A stretch of 64,000 bases of DNA, taken from the NCBI RefSeq assembly GCF_001971785.1, contig NZ_CP019389.1, positions 3,235,001 through 3,299,000 on the forward strand. The letters are read 5' to 3'. Positions 9,014-16,776 of the stretch are shown in pieces. Under the pieces are notes generated by a model. That model was given only the letters and a program-made list of their open reading frames with translations. It was not told the DNA's origin and made no database searches. Numbering within the stretch: position 1 is the first letter of the stretch; each line of letters opens with the position of its first letter. The translations under genes and the position numbers were made by a program. Source of the stretch: Seonamhaeicola sp. S2-3 (lineage in GTDB: Bacteria; Bacteroidota; Bacteroidia; Flavobacteriales; Flavobacteriaceae).

Positions 9014-9760
9014 TTAATCTGTAAGTTCTTGCATGGTATGATATACATTTTGTACATCATCATCTTCTTCTAGCTTTTCTAAAAGCTTTTCTACATCTGC
9101 AGCTTGTTCAGCATTAAGCTGTTTAGTTACTTGTGGTATACGCTCAAATCCAGATGAAAGTATTTCAATATTATTTTCTTCTAAGTATGATTGAATTTTG
9201 CCAAAACTTTCAAAAGGCGCGTAAACCATTACGCTAGTAACTTCATTACCATCGGCATCTTCATCGGTATCTTCAAAAATTTCTTCAACACCAAAATCTA
9301 TTAGCTCAAGTTCTAATTCCTCTAAATCTAAATTATCGCCTTTTATTTTAAAATTACAAGTGTGATCAAACATAAAAACTACAGAGCCCGAAGTTCCTAA
9401 GCTACCATCACATTTATTAAAATAGCTACGAACATTGGCTACGGTACGGGTATTGTTATCGGTAGCAGTTTCTACTAAAACAGCTATTCCGTGAGGAGCA
9501 TAACCTTCAAAAATTACTTCCTTATAATCGCCTTGGCTTTTATCTGTAGCTCGTTTTATAGCACGCTCAATATTGTCTTTAGGCATGTTTACAGATTTGG
9601 CATTCTGTATAACGGCTCTTAAGCGGGAATTACTACTGGGGTCTGGACCACCTTCTTTTACTGCCATTACTATATCTTTACCAATACGAGTAAAGGCTTT
9701 ACTCATTGCTGACCAACGTTTTAATTTTCTTGCTTTTCTAAACTCAAAAGCTCTTCCCAT
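9014..9760 (-). CDS. yebC: YebC/PmpR family protein (TACO1-like)
   Basis: A 248-residue member of the YebC/PmpR/TACO1 family. The start MGRAFEFRKARKLKRWSAM, the conserved GPDPSSNSRLR and the NMPKDNIERAIKRA segment are diagnostic. The acidic middle and the closing EEDDDVQNVYHTM match the third domain. Family members have been described as DNA-binding regulators and more recently as translation factors that help ribosomes through difficult stretches; sequence does not choose between these. The length fits a complete protein. Confidence 0.93.
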   Translation of the reverse strand: MGRAFEFRKARKLKRWSAMSKAFTRIGKDIVMAVKEGGPDPSSNSRLRAVIQNAKSVNMPKDNIERAIKRATDKSQGDYKEVIFEGYAPHGIAVLVETATDNNTRTVANVRSYFNKCDGSLGTSGSVVFMFDHTCNFKIKGDNLDLEELELELIDFGVEEIFEDTDEDADGNEVTSVMVYAPFESFGKIQSYLEENNIEILSSGFERIPQVTKQLNAEQAADVEKLLEKLEEDDDVQNVYHTMQELTD

Positions 9761-9830
9761 AATTAATTTGTATTTTTTATTTCCGCGTAAGCGAAATTAC
9801 TGTGTTAATTTTTATTTTGACAAAAATAAA

Positions 9831-10121
9831 TTATTCTACCGGTTCTACAATAGTTTCAATAGCTTCGGCTAATTTGAAATCTTTATTTGTTACACCTCCA
9901 GCATCATGTGTAGAAAGTGATATGGTTAGCACGTTATATACATTGCTCCAGTTAGGGTGATGGTTTTGTGCTTCACATTCAAAAGCAATTCTGCTCATAG
10001 CACTAAAGCAGTCTTTAAAATTTTCAAATTCAAATTCGGCATGAATTGCGTTATCAAAATAGTCCCAATCTGGAAAATGTAACAATTTTTTTTCAATATC
10101 CTGTTCTGACAATTTACTCAT
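9831..10121 (-). CDS. 4a-hydroxytetrahydrobiopterin dehydratase (PCD/DCoH)
   Basis: A 96-residue pterin-4a-carbinolamine dehydratase. The active-site block ECEAQNHHPNWSNVYN has the family HHP signature, followed by LSTHDAGGVTNKDFKLA, where the second His and the Asp are conserved. The enzyme regenerates pterin cofactor used by aromatic amino-acid hydroxylases; no such hydroxylase lies in the window. It ends 70 bp before the yebC start, so the two may share a transcript. Confidence 0.92.
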   Translation of the reverse strand: MSKLSEQDIEKKLLHFPDWDYFDNAIHAEFEFENFKDCFSAMSRIAFECEAQNHHPNWSNVYNVLTISLSTHDAGGVTNKDFKLAEAIETIVEPVE

Positions 10122-10178
10122 TATGATAATAATTAAGGATTAATAAGCAATTAAAATTAATGAATAATATGCTTTAAA

Positions 10179-11012
10179 TCAATTTATTTTTAACTCTTCT
10201 ATAATATCTGCACTTACAATTTTTAAATGCTTTGGTAGTGTGTTTGTTTTAGGTAAAACAGCTAAGTAACGCTCATCATTTGTTGTGTAAACGTGTTTGT
10301 AAATAGCGTTTGGCAGACAAAGGGTTTCTACCATTTCTTTAATAAAATCATCATGATGCACCAAATCTGTGCTTCCTAAGTGGAAAATTCCTGATTTATT
10401 TCTATTAATTATATAATGTATTTGTTGTGTAAGTTTATCATCATTAGTAACATTCATTACTAAGTTTGGAAAAACTTCTACAGGTTCTTTTTCTTTTATA
10501 TTTTTAATAATTTCTTGTAACCTAGGAGATTGTACGCCAAAAACCATTGGTAATCTTAAAATGGCCATTTGTTTTTTAGGCAAACGAAGCAACATGTTTT
10601 CTATTTTTATTTTAAAATGCCCATAAACACTATTGCTTAATGTTTTATCTTCTTCATAGCTTGGATATTTACTATAAGCATCAAAAACATTGGCTGATGA
10701 TAAAAATATAAGTTTTGTTTTTTTAGAACGCACATATTCTATTAAATGCTCATGCAGTAGAACTTGTTTAGAAAAATCACCTCTAAGTGCAGAAACTATA
10801 ACGGTTGGTTTAACAATATTTAAAATTTCATAAATATCATCTTCTTCAAAATTATATTCAAAAAAGTGGTGGTTTTTTTCGTATTGTTTATTGGGTGTGT
10901 GGTAAGTTCCGTAGGTGTTGAAATAGGCGCAGAGTTCTTTATAAATAGCATTTCCTAAAAATCCGCTAGCTCCAAGTATTAATATTCTGTGCTTTTCATT
11001 CTTCATTAACAA
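10179..11012 (-). CDS. RmlD-like SDR (sugar-nucleotide reductase/epimerase family)
   Basis: A 277-residue extended short-chain dehydrogenase. The NAD(P)-binding motif ILGASGFLG is at residues 10-18, VIVSALRGD follows as the adenine-side strand, and the pattern resembles dTDP-4-dehydrorhamnose reductases. In place of the canonical YxxxK it has SVYGHFKIKIE, which keeps Tyr and Lys with the right spacing. No rhamnose genes lie beside it. An ATG three codons downstream (MKNEKHRI) is an equally good start. Substrate unknown. Confidence 0.75.
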   Translation of the reverse strand: MLMKNEKHRILILGASGFLGNAIYKELCAYFNTYGTYHTPNKQYEKNHHFFEYNFEEDDIYEILNIVKPTVIVSALRGDFSKQVLLHEHLIEYVRSKKTKLIFLSSANVFDAYSKYPSYEEDKTLSNSVYGHFKIKIENMLLRLPKKQMAILRLPMVFGVQSPRLQEIIKNIKEKEPVEVFPNLVMNVTNDDKLTQQIHYIINRNKSGIFHLGSTDLVHHDDFIKEMVETLCLPNAIYKHVYTTNDERYLAVLPKTNTLPKHLKIVSADIIEELKIN

Positions 11013-11036
11013 TCAATAAATTTTTGAATATTAAAA

Positions 11037-11951
11037 CTAAAAAATAGAAAGTTTAGTATTGGTTGTAAATTGCTCTAAAGCGGTCATACCTAATAGTGAA
11101 TTTCCTTTTTTATTTAAACCTGGAGCCCAAGTGGTTATAATAAAATTCTTTGGCAATAAGGCAACAATACCGCCACCAACACCACTTTTTCCTGGTAAAC
11201 CAACTTCAAAAGCAAATTCGCCAGCTTCATCATAAAACCCACAAGTTAGCATTAAAGCATTTATACGTTTTACTTGAGAACGTGTTAAGCGGAGTTTATT
11301 TTTTAAGCAGTACCCATCATTGGCTAAAAAGTAGAAAGCGTTTGATAGTTGACTACATGTCATTTCTAAAGAACATTGATGGAAATAAAAATCTAAAACA
11401 TCTTCTACATCATTTTCAAGATTGTTGAATGATTTTAAAAGATTGGCTGCCGCATAATTTTTAAAACCTGTCTGTTTTTCTGAAAGTGCCACAGATGCGT
11501 TATAATTTATATCATCTACGCCACATAAGTCTCTAACAAAATTTAAAAAATCGGTTTTAGGATTTTTTAAATTTGAAAGCAATATATCTGCAATAACAAT
11601 GGCGCCAGAATTTATAAACGGATTTCTAGGAACGCCATTTTCAACTTCAAGAAGTGCTAGTTGATTAAATGGGTGACCCGAAGGTTCTACATCAATACGT
11701 TTCCATATAGATTCTCTAACCAATTCCATAGCCTTTGCTAAGGCCAAAACTTTAGAGATACTTTGAATTGAAAATGGTGTGTTAAAATTACCAACACCTA
11801 AACTTTCTCCGTCAACTATTTTTAAGCAAATACCAAAATTGTTGATATCAATTTTTGCTAATTCTGGAATATAGGTAGCTACTGTTCCTTTTTCAATTTG
11901 ATTAGTAGCACTATTATAAATGGTGCGTAATATAGATTGAAAATCTGGCAT
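11037..11951 (-). CDS. glsA: Glutaminase A
   Basis: Hydrolyses glutamine to glutamate and ammonia. The 304-residue beta-lactamase-like fold shows the catalytic Ser-Lys pair in SISK (S64, K67), the PFINSGAIV stretch and the late GLPGKSGVGGGIVAL motif typical of bacterial GlsA. Its ATG shares one base with the gcvT stop codon, so translation is coupled to gcvT. The pairing is unusual metabolically but the two products both deal with nitrogen and one-carbon units. Confidence 0.94.
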   Translation of the reverse strand: MPDFQSILRTIYNSATNQIEKGTVATYIPELAKIDINNFGICLKIVDGESLGVGNFNTPFSIQSISKVLALAKAMELVRESIWKRIDVEPSGHPFNQLALLEVENGVPRNPFINSGAIVIADILLSNLKNPKTDFLNFVRDLCGVDDINYNASVALSEKQTGFKNYAAANLLKSFNNLENDVEDVLDFYFHQCSLEMTCSQLSNAFYFLANDGYCLKNKLRLTRSQVKRINALMLTCGFYDEAGEFAFEVGLPGKSGVGGGIVALLPKNFIITTWAPGLNKKGNSLLGMTALEQFTTNTKLSIF

Positions 11952-13033
11952 TAGCTTTTATAAAATGGCAGTTTTACTACCGTTGCAGGAATAGTTTTTT
12001 TTCGAATTTGAATATTAATTTTACTGCCTATTTCAGAAAACACTACGGGTACATAACCTAAACCTATGCCTTTACTAAGACTAGGAGACATGGTGCCAGA
12101 TGTAACATTACCTATTTTATTACCGTTGCCATCAACAATATCATATCCATTTCTAGGGATACCACGTTCATCTAATTCAAAGGCAACCAGTTTTCGTTCT
12201 GGCCCACGCCGTTTTTCATCTTCTAAAGCTTCAGAATTTGTAAATGCTTTGGTGAATTTGGTAATCCAGCCTAAACCAGCTTCAATAGGAGAGGTGGTAT
12301 CATCAATATCATTTCCATAAAGGCAATAGCCCATTTCTAAACGTAAAGTATCTCGGGCAGCTAGTCCAATTGGTTTAATACCATAATTAGCTCCTGCTTC
12401 AAAAACTTTATCCCAAATTTGTTTAACCTCAGTGTTTTTACAATAAATTTCAAAACCACCACTGCCTGTATAACCTGTAGCCGAAATAATAACATTTTCA
12501 ATACCTGCAAAGTCACCAACTATGAAATTATAGAATTTAATAGCAGATAAATCATGACTTGTTAAGTTCTGCATAGCTTCAACTGCTTTTGGACCTTGAA
12601 TAGCAAGTAATGAATAGTCATCACTTAAATTTCTCATGGTAGCACCAACGTTGTTTTTAGAGGCAATCCAATTCCAATCTTTATCAATATTACTAGCATT
12701 AACAACCAGTAAATAGGTGTTTTCTTTTATCCTATAAATAATTAAATCATCAACTATACCACCCGTTTCATTTGGCATACAACTATATTGGGCTTTACCA
12801 ATGGTTAGCTTACTAGCATCATTACTACTTACTTTTTGAATCAAATCTAAGGCAGTTTCGCCTTCAATTAAAAACTCGCCCATATGAGATACATCAAACA
12901 CACCAACAGCGTTTCTAACGGTTTCGTGTTCAATATTTACGCCTTCGTATTGTACAGGCATATTAAATCCTGCAAAAGGCACCATTTTAGCACCTAGAGC
13001 TTTGTGTGTTTCAGTTAAGGCTGTATTTTTCAT
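11951..13033 (-). CDS. gcvT: Aminomethyltransferase (glycine cleavage system T protein)
   Basis: GcvT transfers the aminomethyl one-carbon unit from the lipoylated H protein to tetrahydrofolate. The 360-residue length is standard. Conserved stretches include [12 protein letters not shown] near the N terminus, [11 protein letters not shown] with the catalytic-region Asp, the folate-binding loop [13 protein letters not shown] and [18 protein letters not shown]. The other glycine cleavage genes (gcvH, gcvP) are not in the window. A -7-like TAAATTTG box lies 33 bp upstream. Confidence 0.95.
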   Translation of the reverse strand: MKNTALTETHKALGAKMVPFAGFNMPVQYEGVNIEHETVRNAVGVFDVSHMGEFLIEGETALDLIQKVSSNDASKLTIGKAQYSCMPNETGGIVDDLIIYRIKENTYLLVVNASNIDKDWNWIASKNNVGATMRNLSDDYSLLAIQGPKAVEAMQNLTSHDLSAIKFYNFIVGDFAGIENVIISATGYTGSGGFEIYCKNTEVKQIWDKVFEAGANYGIKPIGLAARDTLRLEMGYCLYGNDIDDTTSPIEAGLGWITKFTKAFTNSEALEDEKRRGPERKLVAFELDERGIPRNGYDIVDGNGNKIGNVTSGTMSPSLSKGIGLGYVPVVFSEIGSKINIQIRKKTIPATVVKLPFYKS

Positions 13034-13065
13034 AAAAATTGCTATTAATTATTTTTTAAGCGAAG

Positions 13066-13073
13066 CAAATTTA
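13066..13073 (-). promoter_or_regulatory. Putative gcvT -7 box
   Basis: TAAATTTG on the minus strand matches the Bacteroidota TAnnTTTG element and lies 33 bp before the gcvT ATG. No convincing -33 TTG is found. Confidence 0.4.
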
Positions 13074-13146
13074 TTGAAAAAATACAGATAAAGGTTAAGC
13101 TAAAGCTGTAAAGATTTAAATGCGATAAAGTTTTAGTAACTTTTAC

Positions 13147-13362
13147 CTATACCTTGTTACCACATAAACCTGTAACATTATCTGTTATAGTGCCGTCACC
13201 ATTATTAGTGTAAGAGGGTTGATTTACTTTGTAGTTAGTTTTTTGTCTGTAAAATGATTCTCCAACAAGGGGAGGGATTGGGTAATTTTGTTGTATTAAA
13301 ATAGTAGTCTTTAACCCCTGTATCAACAATTGGATAGCTAAGTTTTAAATTTGTGTCCTGTT
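13147..13362 (-). pseudogene. Decayed fragment of a DUF1566 (Lcl-type) protein gene
   Basis: The minus strand encodes LSYPIVDTGV at its upstream end, then, after a change of frame, GESFYRQKTNYKVNQPSYT and NNGDGTITDNVTGL. These match in order the start of DUF1566 repeats (YPIVDTG...GESFYGQD...PSYTDNGDGTVTDNVTGLMW). After GL the expected MW is reached only by another one-base shift, and a stop follows at once. Nothing of the remaining domain is present. It is therefore a short, multiply frameshifted relic of a secreted DUF1566 protein and not a working gene. Confidence 0.6.
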
Positions 13363-13374
13363 TTGTAGTTATAT

Positions 13375-14271
13375 TTATTTAAAAGGTAAAACCATTAAAT
13401 CTTTGCCATATATAATTGTTCCAGAATAATTCTTTCTTATCTCTGCACTTGTAGCATTTTCATCTACATTGGTAAAATTGAAGTGTGTTAAAACTAAATT
13501 TTTAACATTAGCTTCTTTAGCCATTTGTGAGCTTTCTGCTAGATTAACGTGGGCTTTTTGTTTTGTTTTGCGGATGTTTTTATTTCTATTGTTAATCTTT
13601 TTAGCTCCTAATCTAATAGCTCCACCAGAGTCCATTATTAAATAATCTGCATTTTTAGCTAAAACTGGTAAAGATTCTGAGTAGGTTAAATCTCCCGAAA
13701 TTACTATAGATTCATTACCAACATCAAAACGATAGGCTAGTGTAGCAATGGTGTGTTTTACAGGAGTACACGTAATTTTAATATCACCAATATAGAAGGA
13801 GGTGTTTCCTTTTAAATTTTTTGCAGTAAAATTTGAAGTGACATTATTTGTATTTCTTCTAGTTCTTGACAATCAGTATGTAATATCTTCTTTATAGATT
13901 TCAAGAATATTATCGACTATAGATGTGGTTTGTTCTGGTCCAGCAATAATTATTTGATTACCACCAAGAAGTGATTTTATAAAAATAGGGGCAAACTCCT
14001 CATTGTGGTCTAAGTGATGATGTGTAAAAAGCAATCCATCAATATTTTTAATTTTTATACCTGCTTTATTCAAATTAGCTTGTGTTCCATTACCCATATC
14101 TACTAAAATATGAGTGTTTTTATAGGATATTAATACTGAAGGGCCAGAGCGTTCTGTATTAAATTTTGGTGATCCAGAGCCAATTATAGTTGCTGTTAAA
14201 TACTCATTATTATTTTGAGAGAATAACTGAGTGTTTAAAAAAAATAATATTAAGATTACGTATACTTTCAT
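13375..14271 (-). pseudogene. MBL-fold metallo-hydrolase, secreted, interrupted by an in-frame TGA
   Basis: Two consecutive open stretches in the same frame make one complete metallo-beta-lactamase-fold protein. The first (13873-14271) has a signal peptide (MKVYVILILFFLNTQLFSQ) and the metal motif THHHLDH. The second (13375-13872) has the later ligands PVKHT, SGDLTYSESL and LTHFN. They are separated only by a TGA at 13873-13875 after DITY, followed directly by TTG. An exported RNase Z- or arylsulfatase-like hydrolase is suggested. The stop could be a nonsense mutation, a sequence error, or a restart on TTG; one half alone lacks some metal ligands. Confidence 0.72.
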
Positions 14272-14487
14272 ATGTTATAATTTCTTTATACGACACTTGA
14301 TTATCTTAAAAGTTTAATTGATTATATAAAAAATGTATTAAATTTGATGCGTGATTAAGTGCTAAACTAAGTTTAGTACAGGTGTTTTTACATCAAAAAT
14401 TTAGTTATAATAAACTAAAAACGTTGTGTAAATTCAAGTTTTATAAAAACAAAAAGTATGGCTTTTTTAATGTTTTTTGCGGTACTA

Positions 14488-15780
14488 TTAACTTAACAAA
14501 AACCTTTTTAAATCATTGTAAGTACTAATAATTGTAGATTCCTTTTCTTTCCCCATAACTGCTTGAATCTGTTTTGGTAATGGTTGTTCCACTTTGATAA
14601 CTTCTTCAACTACATCTAAAAACTTAGTAGGGTGTGCCGTTTCTAAAAATACGCAATGCGCATTAGGGTTTTCTTTTAAATATGCTTTACTACCTAAATA
14701 TCCCACAGCTCCATGTGGGTCTGCCACATAGTTGTATTTATTGTACATTTCTAACATAGCTTCTTTGGTTTCATCATCTGTGAAGCTATATGAAGAAAGG
14801 TTTGTTTTTAAATTATCAAACTTATTTTTATAAATTTCTTGGATGCGGATAAAGTTACTAGGTGCTCCTACATCCATAGCATTACTAATGGTTTGAATAG
14901 ATGGTTTTGGCTCATATAACTGTGATTGTAAATAACGTGTTACCACATTATTAACGTTATTAGAAGCAACAAAATGTTTTATTGGTAATCCTAACTGTTG
15001 TGCCATCATACCTGCACAAATATTACCAAAATTCCCACTAGGCACAGAGAATACAATGTTGTTATATTTTTTATGAAGTTGTTTGAAGGCAAACATAAAA
15101 TAGAATAGTTGTGGCAACCATCTAGCTACATTTATTGAGTTTGCCGAAGTTAACTGCATATTACTAGTTAATTCTTCGTCTAAAAAAGCCGTTTTAACCA
15201 TGGCTTGACAATCATCAAAAGTGCCATTAACTTCTAACGCTTTAATATTTTGACCTAAGGTAGTTAGTTGTTTTTCTTGAATATCACTAACTTTTCCGCT
15301 AGGGTAAAGAATAACTACATTAACACCTTTTACTCCAAGGAAACCGTTAGCTACGGCGCCACCAGTATCTCCAGACGTGGCTACTAAAACAGTAACTTCA
15401 TTGTTATTATCTTTATTAAAATAGCCTAAACAACGTGCCATAAATCGTGCGCCAACATCTTTAAATGCCATTGTTGGACCATGAAATAATTCTAAAGTAG
15501 AAATACTATCATTTAATTGAACCACCGGAAAATCAAACGACAAAGTTTCTTCAACAATAGTTTTTAAAACATCTTCAGGAATTTCTGGATAAACAAATTG
15601 TTTTATAGCTTCAAAAGCAATTTCTGTATTAGATAAATTATCTATGTTCTTAAAAAAATCTTGACTTAACGGTGTAATGCTTTCTGGGAAGTACAGACCT
15701 TTATCTGGTGCTAATCCTTTTATAACTGCATTTTCAAAAGTAGAATCTGGAGCTTGTTTATTTAAAGAGTAATAATTCAT
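14488..15780 (-). CDS. thrC: Threonine synthase
   Basis: PLP-dependent conversion of O-phosphohomoserine to threonine, the last step of the pathway. The 430-residue length fits. The PLP lysine is K107 in HGPTMAFKDVGARF, the phosphate loop is SGDTGGAVANGF and SGNFGNICAGMMAQ is a second conserved block. The gene follows thrB with a three-base gap and closes the operon thrA-thrB-thrC. A weak six-bp stem plus T-run follows near 14447-14467 on the minus strand and may help termination. Confidence 0.96.
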   Translation of the reverse strand: MNYYSLNKQAPDSTFENAVIKGLAPDKGLYFPESITPLSQDFFKNIDNLSNTEIAFEAIKQFVYPEIPEDVLKTIVEETLSFDFPVVQLNDSISTLELFHGPTMAFKDVGARFMARCLGYFNKDNNNEVTVLVATSGDTGGAVANGFLGVKGVNVVILYPSGKVSDIQEKQLTTLGQNIKALEVNGTFDDCQAMVKTAFLDEELTSNMQLTSANSINVARWLPQLFYFMFAFKQLHKKYNNIVFSVPSGNFGNICAGMMAQQLGLPIKHFVASNNVNNVVTRYLQSQLYEPKPSIQTISNAMDVGAPSNFIRIQEIYKNKFDNLKTNLSSYSFTDDETKEAMLEMYNKYNYVADPHGAVGYLGSKAYLKENPNAHCVFLETAHPTKFLDVVEEVIKVEQPLPKQIQAVMGKEKESTIISTYNDLKRFLLS

Positions 15781-15783
15781 TTT

Positions 15784-16707
15784 TTAATCCAAAATTTTAA
15801 TTCCGTTACTGTTTATTTTTGAAACATGTATATCGTAATCAATACCTGTTTTAGAATATATTTTGTTAATTGCATCTTTCACATTTAAAGCAATTTCCTT
15901 TCCTTTACTTAAAGAAAAAATTGAAGGTCCAGAACCAGAGATTCCAGAGCCCAAAGCCCCAGCTTTTATAGCTGCTTCTTTTACTTCTGCAAAGCATGGA
16001 ATTAGCTTACTTCTATGTGGTTCTACAATAACATCATGTAAAGCGTTTTTAATTACTTGATAATTATTTGTATGTAACCCATGAATTAAACTTCCAAAAT
16101 TAGCCCATTGTGTAATGGCATCTTGTAAAGCAACTTCTTTAGGTAAAAGTGCTCTAGATTCGGATGTTTTAATTTCAATTTGAGGATGAATGATAGTTGC
16201 ATACAAATCTTTTGGAGCTGGAATTTCTAATATTTCTAAAGGAGACACACTTTTTACTAAAGCAAAACCACCAAACATGGCAGGAGCCAAATTATCGGCA
16301 TGTTCACATTTACTGGCTAAAGCTTCTCCTTTAATAGCAAATTCTGTTAATTGTGTTTTATTAAAAGGTCTGCCCAAAAGTTCATTCATTCCAAATACAC
16401 TACCAACGGCACTAGCAGCACTACTACCAATACCACTGCCTGGTTTTATTTTTTTGTAGATTTCAATTTCAAAACCAAAATCTACATTTATAGCATTATA
16501 CATTGCTAAAGCGGACACTCCTGAAACATTTTTTTCAGCTTCATAAGGCAAGTCAAAACCTTCTATTTTGGTAATATGAATACCTTTCTTTTCTACTTTT
16601 CTTATTACCATTTCATCACCAATGCTGTCTAAACAAAAGCCCATAACATCAAACCCGCAAGAAACATTTGCAACTGTAGCTGGTGAAAATATTTTTATTT
16701 CGTTCAT
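15784..16707 (-). CDS. thrB: Homoserine kinase
   Basis: GHMP-family kinase that phosphorylates homoserine. I start it at the ATG 16705-16707 (MNEIKIFSPATVANVSCGFD), giving 307 residues, the family size. An in-frame ATG at 16773, four bases before the thrA stop, would add 22 residues (MELHKESSCFCSSAAENY...) that do not resemble known homoserine kinases. The ATP loop GSGIGSSAASAVG and the C-terminal SGSGPSIFSLS are clear. It is the second gene of the thr operon. Confidence 0.93.
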   Translation of the reverse strand: MNEIKIFSPATVANVSCGFDVMGFCLDSIGDEMVIRKVEKKGIHITKIEGFDLPYEAEKNVSGVSALAMYNAINVDFGFEIEIYKKIKPGSGIGSSAASAVGSVFGMNELLGRPFNKTQLTEFAIKGEALASKCEHADNLAPAMFGGFALVKSVSPLEILEIPAPKDLYATIIHPQIEIKTSESRALLPKEVALQDAITQWANFGSLIHGLHTNNYQVIKNALHDVIVEPHRSKLIPCFAEVKEAAIKAGALGSGISGSGPSIFSLSKGKEIALNVKDAINKIYSKTGIDYDIHVSKINSNGIKILD

Positions 16708-16776
16708 CTTTTCTATTAAATAGTTCTCGGCTGCACTAGAGCAAAAACAAGAACTTTCTTTATGTAACTCCATGTT

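Noticed and set aside
13873-13875. TGA as a selenocysteine codon
   Set aside because: The position lies between the metal-binding blocks where no redox Cys is expected, and no SECIS-like hairpin is seen right after it.
14447-14467. Terminator after thrC
   Set aside because: Only a six-base stem with a T-run; noted with thrC but too weak for its own entry.
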